From: Escallonia rubra
Taxonomy: Eukaryota > Streptophyta > Magnoliopsida > Escalloniales > Escalloniaceae
NCBI GenBank assembly: GCA_033065855.1
Contig: JAVXUO010002717.1
Span: 62,001-126,000 of the forward strand
Direction: 5' to 3'
DNA length: 64,000 nucleotides
The stretch's first letter is position 1. Every line of letters begins with the position of its first letter. A program made the translations under genes and the position numbers. The notes under the pieces were generated by a model. That model did not search any database and was not told where the DNA came from. It saw nothing but the letters and a program-made list of their open reading frames with translations. Shown in pieces: positions 57,939-64,000 of the stretch.

Positions 57939-60900
57939 TCAGCCATCCATCTCCATTGTTACACTTTCCTCCACTGGATGGGAATCCAAGCCACGTTTAG
58001 GGCTTGCACGATCTTGTTCGGCAGAAGCATCCCTTCGTTGGTTTGTCGTTTCATCACTAATCGAGTCGACTGTTGTACAGTTTACTTGCCCATCTGAGTA
58101 CGCAACAGGCTCCGATATTTCGGATCTCAAAACAGGAGGATCTGTGTCAGCATGATGCTCTGCAGTGATGACATGCAAATCCATTCCAGCCTGTTCTTGA
58201 TTGGTATCGTCAAGACCTGCATCAACCGCTTTAGAATTTTCAAGCCCATCTGAGGCAGCAACAGGTCCAGGAACTTCGGAAGTTGACACAACAGTTTGAT
58301 CTTCCGCACCCTCTGCCTCAGGCAATTCAGTAAGAGCACTATGTTGGCTTCGAGCTTCATCAGGACTTGGTTCAACAGCTATAGAGTTCCCAAGTTCACC
58401 AGAGGAGACAACAGGCTCGGGCATTTCAGAATTTGACACAACAGCTTGATTTTCTGCAGCTGCAGCGTTGGCCTCAGCAAACTCAAGAGCACGCTGCTTT
58501 TCTGCAAGTTCAGCCACAGCTGCAATCTCTGCGTCAACCAGCTCGAGAGCAAGCTGCTTGTTTGCAAGTTCAGCTGAAGCTGCACCGGCAGCCTCAGCCG
58601 CAGCCTCAGCCTCAGCTGCAGCCGCAGCCAGCTCAAGAGCACGCTGTTTTTCTGCAAGTTCTTCTTGCATTTTTGCTTTTTCTCTATGCTCATTCATGAG
58701 GCGCTCAAGCCTTTCTTGCTCTGCTATAAGGTTACCATATCGTCTCTGAAAGTTTTGTTCAAGATCCTTCTGCTTTTGAACTTCTTCCCAGAGGCCATTG
58801 ATCCTGTTTGATGATGCTAGATGCTCTTGCTTTTGTAAAGCTTGGAAGCATTCAAGTTCTGTTCCGGCAGTGTCCATCTTCTTGAACGTAGCCTCGATTT
58901 GTGACCAAAGTTTTCCAGCTCGCATCTGATCATTTAACAGCAACCAATTATCAAGAATATACTGCTTGAATCCAAAAAGGTATACATAATTGACGTTGAT
59001 GAAAGCAAATTTAACGAGCAGACACAAGCAAAATCCAAAGAAAGGAGTTGAATTTACTCTGGCACATTTGTACTGATGCTAGTTAGAAATCACTGAGTAT
59101 AATTATAAGTGTTCTGAATTTTTGAGTTGCCAGGAAAAACAACTCATTTATTACAAGAAAAATTCATATACATAATACAGGGTCATTACTTACTAATACC
59201 ACAATAATTTTGTGCTAACAATAAGAAGAATACAAGATCAAACATACCTGATAACCGTTTGTAAGAAGCTTTATCTTTTGCTCAAGGCGTTGCGCCTTCT
59301 TAGTATCATCATCCATCCTTGTCTTGACATTCTCAAATTCATTCTGCAAGGCGGCAAGCTTCTCCAAATTTCCAGCAACACTAGAGAGACCATAAGCATT
59401 CCGGGTAGGAAAGTACATCATATCATTTAAGCATGTCCGATGTGCTTCAAGAAATTCATCAAGGGATTCATTCTCGTGACCCATTGCCACACGAAGAAAC
59501 TGTGCTTCTTCTTTGATGAAGTGATTAGCCTGAAAGTAGAAGCATATTCGAATAAATTTGCAGGATCAATAAGCGAAACCCAACATCAAGTTAAGCACTT
59601 CACTTTGCAGTAAAATTAGGAGCAAAGAACAAGAATTAAATTTCCGCCCAAAAAAGAGTTTAAAAGAATTGGTAAGGAATTCGGTCTGGCTTGTGGGTTT
59701 CAATGAAAAACTTCTTAAATTTGTCAGGCATGTACTTGGAGATCAGTTTCCACTTTCCAGGATGCCAAGATTATCATGTAACCTTATAGATACAATACGT
59801 AACCTAAAACACGTTTGAGGAAGGATAACTACAGAAACACAACTCGATTATCCTGAAAATTAATAGCCATACGAGAAGTTTTCTTGCAGGGGTATTTTCC
59901 AATTTGAAATATTTTATCAACTCTGGTCTAGGTTTGAAAAAAATTATCCAATTATAATCATGAAGTAAAAGTCGCAGTCCTGTCCAAGAAGTGGGAGAAA
60001 GTTCACCAGAACAACTAGGGTATGACTACCGCTGTATCCCATCTGATAGGCCAAGGGGCAAATTTTCCCCTTGGCCACACTACTTATGCCAACTGATGCT
60101 GTTAGTAAGCTGACAATACGCTTTTAGTTTGAACTTTGAACAGGATATCATAGGGACCGTGAGGTTTCTTCATGTTTAAGTGGTTTGGTAATTAGATTAA
60201 CCTTTTACATTGATTCCTAAAGGACCAACTTTCACCTTGGCCAAAGTAAGCAGTGCCAACTGATGAAGGAGAAAACTAAAAAAAAAATTTGACAAAGTTT
60301 CTATTAAGCTTTATCGTCTCTTTTACTGGTCTTAGTTTACTACTGTTACTAGGATATATAAATAGGGAAAATTTATAGCAAAGTTTTCTGTCTTGTTGAT
60401 TCCTGGGTGTAGTGCTTCTTCCCCTAGGTAGCACGGACACGGACGGACACCGACGGGGACACCGGACACCGCAATTTTCAAAAAATCAGATTTTGGACAC
60501 CGCAGGACACCGCTATTTTTTAATATATTTTTATTTTATATATATATCAAATATATTTCACAATCTAAAATAATAACTAAGTCAAAAAAATATTTCTAAA
60601 ATGTTCTGAATAAAATAACTAAATAAGTAAAAAGAAAAAAAAACAAAAAAGAAAGAGAGACTTTCTTCACTTAATAGTAGTACTAATGCAAGAAAGAGGG
60701 AGAAAAAATAAAAAGAAAGAAAGAAAGAAATGAGTCAAATGACTATTGACAGAATAAAAAGAAAGAAAGAAAGAGAGACTTTCTTCTGTTCACACTTCAC
60801 AGAGAAAGAAACGAACGGGAAATAGAAGAAAAAGGAGAAGGGATGAGGAAGAAGGGTCTGTGGGTCTGCGACGGCGGTGGAGGACCTCCGGCAATGGCGA

Positions 60901-62602
60901 CGGCGACAGCTGCTTCGGTATCTGGCGACGGCGACTGGATCTGTCGGCCTCGGCTTCTCTGACGACTGGATCTATTGGCGACTGAGCTCCGGCGACTGGA
61001 TCTGTTGGCGACTGAGCTCCGGCGACTGCTCCGAGTCGGCCGTGAGGTAAGAGAAGCACCTGTGAGGTCAGGGAGAAGGAATCGCCCGTGAGGTAATGGC
61101 TCAGAAGGGCACCTGTGAGGTCAGGGAGAAGGAATCGGCCGTGAGGTAAGAGAACCAAATGGTCCGACACTGCTCCACGCCGTGTCCGACACTCCTCGGT
61201 GAAGTGTCCGACACGGTGTCGGAAAATTAAAAAAAAAAATTAAAAAATTCCCGACACCAATCGGCGGTGTCCGACACGTGTCGGGCGGTGTCCGGAGGGT
61301 GTCGGGGTGTCCGCCCGTTTGGGACACCAAACCTCCACCTAGGAGAGGTGTCCGTGCTTCAGAGTTCTTCCCCTATGCCACCTATTGGTACTAGTAGAGT
61401 AAGATTAACCTCTCATACAGAACCTATAGGTGTAACCCTTCGCTTAATACTAGAATCGACAATTGAAACATAGCATCTGAGGTTGCATTAATCGAGGATA
61501 CACGACAGAAGGAATTGTTCTATTTCCAAATTTCTGTACATAAAGCCTGAGCAGCCTTAATTCTATGGCCGACGTAAATTACATCAAACAAAATTTACTC
61601 TTCAAGATTATATTAGCCAAGTATAAATGCAGTTTCCGCTTCCTACCTGTTCAGGCACTCATAATTATGTGCAGAAATTTCTGATCCTGCCCAGTTAAGA
61701 TAATGTGGTGCAGTTAAGATAATGTGGTGTGCTTTGAAAATTTGGTTATACGGGTCTTATTGATGTATTTAAATAGTGTTCTCGATGTTGAAATATCATC
61801 AAGACCCGTTATTTACACTTAAATGTTACTCTCTCCGTTCCAAATTATTGATCATGTTTGACTTGCACGCTTATTTAGGATGACTCATATGCTATGATTT
61901 TCCCATTCTACCCCAAATTCTACCCTGGGAAGAAAGTGGGCCAGGAGAGAGAAAATGGGTTGTGGACAATTGAATATGGAGAGAGAAATAGAATAAAACA
62001 AGTGTAAAAAAGGTATACATGGAAAAACATCTACAAAATCTTTCTTAATTCCGAAAGTGATCAACTTTTTCGGGACAGCCCAGAAAGGAAATATGATCAA
62101 TTATTTTGGGACGGAGGAGGTATATCAGAGAAGGCTACTACAGTCATCTTAACATACAAATGCAGTTCCAGACTCCTACACGTTGGGGCACTCCTAAATA
62201 TGTGCAGAAATCTTTAAACATACCCAGTTTAAAGAGTAAGACGTGTGTTTAGAAGAAGACAATTCTCCCTTTCTCAACCACCAACCCTCCAAAATAAAAG
62301 GCTTTTGGAAATTCGAAAAATTCCTAATTCATGAGTCTCGTGTTTATGCATGTAAGATAAAATTATTGCTCCGTGCCTCCGTCCACAAAAAACTGTACTC
62401 CTTTCCACATTGGGATGCCCACAAATATTTGTTCCAACTTGAAAAAGCCAAGCATATTTATTTTCTTTGTTCCATTTTCTACTATAAAATACCACTAACT
62501 ATACAAGAACGTTGCACCACACAGCATAAATAGGGGCATACATCGAAGTTAACATGATATCACGAGATATTAATTGCACTCATCATTTACCTGAGCCGCC
62601 AT
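57939..62602 (-). CDS. CDC5-like protein, C-terminal region only
   Basis: Exons on the minus strand: 62,602-62,591 (ATG plus three codons, MAAQ), 59,529-59,248 and 58,925-57,939, giving 426 aa. All borders are GT/AG and the phase is kept. The product matches the C-terminal part of plant CDC5, the MYB-type core subunit of the MAC/Prp19 spliceosome complex: KEEAQFLRVAMGHENESLDEF, LNDMMYFPTRNAYGLSSVAGN, KLWSQIEATFKKMDTAGTELECF, then YGNLIAEQERLERLMNEHR. A long helical Ala/Glu-rich part follows with three copies of AEKQRALEL-like repeats (about 189-248) and an acidic tail ending TMEMDG. The N-terminal MYB repeats and middle of CDC5 (about 840 aa in Arabidopsis) are not in the window. The first ATG has a very favourable context (GCGGCCATGGCGG), so a short free-standing protein is likely. 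The alternative is a longer gene whose earlier exons lie beyond the edge. Confidence 0.75.
60425..61364. mobile_element. MULE-like element in the CDC5-like intron
   Basis: Ends TAGGTAGCACGGACAC and (minus strand) CTCTGAAGCACGGACAC form inverted repeats, continued by many GGTGTCC/GGACACC phrases. TTCTTCCCC at 60,416-60,424 and 61,365-61,373 is a 9-bp target duplication, with TA possibly shared beyond. The 940-bp interior is GA-rich and then GC-rich with repeated CTCCGGCGACTGGATCTG-like units (60,930-61,030). No transposase is present. Confidence 0.8.
61829..62120. mobile_element. Stowaway-type MITE
   Basis: 292 bp with ends CTCTCTCCGTTCC and GGGACGGAGGAGG, both followed inward by ATGATCAA-like sequence. 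TA flanks both ends (61,827-61,828; 62,121-62,122). Same family as 51,118-51,376. It lies in the first intron of the CDC5-like gene. Confidence 0.9.
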
Positions 62603-63190
62603 GGCCGCTGTAAGGGTTTGAACTTAAAGATGAAGTTGTAGAATTAAGCTGAATATAAACAAGCAACCTTCCCCTGTGGCATTCAAGTAAATCTTCTTAA
62701 TCAGGTTCGACTGAACTTAAGACTCGGCCTTTTGTTTTACATTGAAAGCAGCCCATCTTGTATGTTTAAAACCAGGCCTTTTCCTTAATCCCCTGAGGGG
62801 GGTTTGTTAAAAGCAAGCCATTTCCTCTCAAAAGCCAATCCCCCTTCGTTAGATTCTTAGTTCTTTTAACCTCCTCATTTGAAACCCAAATCCAATTTTC
62901 TCATTTTATTAAGTCCAAGTTTCAGTAAGAATAAAAGCCCCCCTATGGATATAGAACCAGCCCACTTTCTCTTCATTTATCTAAAACCAAACACAGCCCA
63001 CTTGCTTTTTAAGGAAAAGAAAAGAACCAAAGCCTCTTTTCAGTCAACAAGCTGGAGGGAAATAAAACAAAGAAAAAAAGAGAGAAAAGAGGCAAGACTG
63101 CAACTATCTAATTGCATCTTAGAACCAGACCAATTTGGAGATTTGGAATTCTAGTATCAGTTCTTAGACTTGCGGTTGGCCACATCAAAA
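62603..63190 (-). promoter_or_regulatory. Putative upstream region of the CDC5-like gene
   Basis: On the minus strand GTTTATATTC (62,651-62,660) is a weak TATA-like motif about 50 bp before the ATG. The rest has no recognised gene. The region would be a promoter only if the short gene model is right. Confidence 0.4.
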
Positions 63191-64000
63191 AGGTGCTTCA
63201 GACTAGTTGATCTGCTCTATGATATTGTTGAGTGCGGCGGTAGAGATCTTCTCACCTTGCGTGACAAACTTTTGTGGAAATATTGATGATCGTCTAGGCT
63301 TGCAGATTTGCACCAGAAGTGTGCATAGGAGCAAGCTGAATATAAACGGGAGATTTTGCGCAACAGAACTCTACGAATCTTTCTTGAAAGGACAGAAACA
63401 TCAGAATATAAGACTTTTCAGTCTGATGAAATGAAGCCTAAAATTGTGCAAGCAGAGCCTGAGGTTGAGGAAAGAGTTGAGAACACTGCTGAAGACAATC
63501 TCAAGGATCCTAAAGCCGAACTTGTGAATTCAAAGAAAGAGACTGTGCCTGTGGTTACGGGGTTTGTTCAACATGTTGAAACACCAATTAAAATAGCTAA
63601 TTCCGAGGTCACAGATTTTGCTTTTGTCCCTGCACCTATTGAACTAGAAGTTCTGCAAACCAACTTCACGACCGCTGATTTTCGAAAGATGCCCAAGGCG
63701 TAGTTGTGCAAAGTGAACGTGAAGTAATATGCACCATATTGATTTCATTTTCTGCAGACCACAAATTTAATCCACCACCATGTGTGAAATCTCTGCTACA
63801 CTACGTGCTATACTCGAAGATGAACTTCGCAGTGAAGCAGCTTGGGAGGATCAAGACTTGGGAGCTCTTTGCTGTCATTTATGTGGTCGTTTGTCCTCCC
63901 ACCTTTAAAAACTCAGGATCGTGTTTTTCATAATGCTCAGTGTGGGGAGAATGACGAAGAACGCTTGAACGGGGTTAAAAGGATTGGGATACCATTGTTA
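63191..64000 (+). pseudogene. Unrecognised degraded coding region at the right edge
   Basis: One frame reads CFRLVDLLYDIVECGGRDLL and continues past stops at 63,284-63,289 and about 63,328. It becomes a 115-codon open stretch (63,356-63,703) with EVEERVENTAEDNLKDPKAE and DFAFVPAPIELEVLQT. A second stretch from an ATG at about 63,793 reads LRAILEDELRSEAAWEDQD, ALCCHLCGRLSSHL, shifts frame and runs to the edge (QDRVFHNAQCGENDEERL). The composition looks like protein-coding DNA, Glu/Lys-rich and soluble. I do not recognise the family. It could be a broken copy of a host gene or an intron-containing gene continuing beyond the window. Confidence 0.4.

Noticed and set aside
58433..58749. Plus-strand frames rich in Gln and in Ala/Ser
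   Set aside because: They are the antisense of the Ala/Glu repeat region of the CDC5-like gene. The minus strand is conserved and spliced.

Overview
The window reads as nuclear DNA of a flowering plant, most likely a eudicot. It has short exons with GT/AG introns, AT-rich intergenic DNA, and many plant transposon families: Ty1/copia, Ty3/gypsy, MULE, hAT, CACTA, Helitron and Stowaway. I saw no bacterial operon, CRISPR array, rRNA or tRNA gene. The species cannot be named from sequence alone.

Layout. 1-7.3 kb is a decayed Ty1/copia element whose 5' LTR is split by a Mutator-like element with a perfect 9-bp target duplication. 7.3-8.2 kb is the N-terminal half of a hAT transposase. 9.0-12.1 kb is a broken plant mobile domain (PMD) gene on the + strand. 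It faces a 7.5-kb broken Ty3/gypsy Tat-type gag-pol on the - strand (12.3-19.7 kb). 19.7-25.6 kb holds chromovirus pieces in an A-X-A arrangement, where two 1.2-kb direct copies flank an oppositely oriented gag/LTR fragment. 25.6-35.3 kb is a patchwork: CACTA ends, a hAT dimerisation-domain fragment, a long-TIR element, a tandemly duplicated microsatellite block, a Helitron end, an inverted copy of the copia 3' end with its flank, and a second copia family with PPT and LTR. 35.3-39.4 kb shows no gene.

Three gene loci stand out. (1) 39,378-45,205 (-) is an L-threonine aldolase gene with nine coding exons (359 aa), a 5'UTR intron and a TATA box. (2) 52.8-57.3 kb is a SAUR-like cluster made of two tandem copies of a unit of about 2.5 kb. 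Each unit has one intact gene, a duplicated 3' half directly behind its stop codon, and a broken gene on the other strand. (3) 57,939-62,602 (-) encodes the C-terminal part of the spliceosomal MYB protein CDC5. It seems to start from its own ATG in a four-codon first exon, separated by a 3.06-kb intron that carries a MULE and a Stowaway MITE. Between the aldolase and the SAURs (45.8-49.0 kb) lies a long-TIR element holding another long-TIR MULE and a Helitron end.

The retained genes are separate household functions (threonine catabolism, auxin/growth response, splicing complex) and do not form a joint pathway. Most of the remaining sequence is nested transposon debris. The most unusual items are the free-standing CDC5 C-terminal gene, the SAUR 3'-half duplications, the PMD gene antisense to the Tat element, and the inverted copia segment whose flank still carries the other copy's target duplication.
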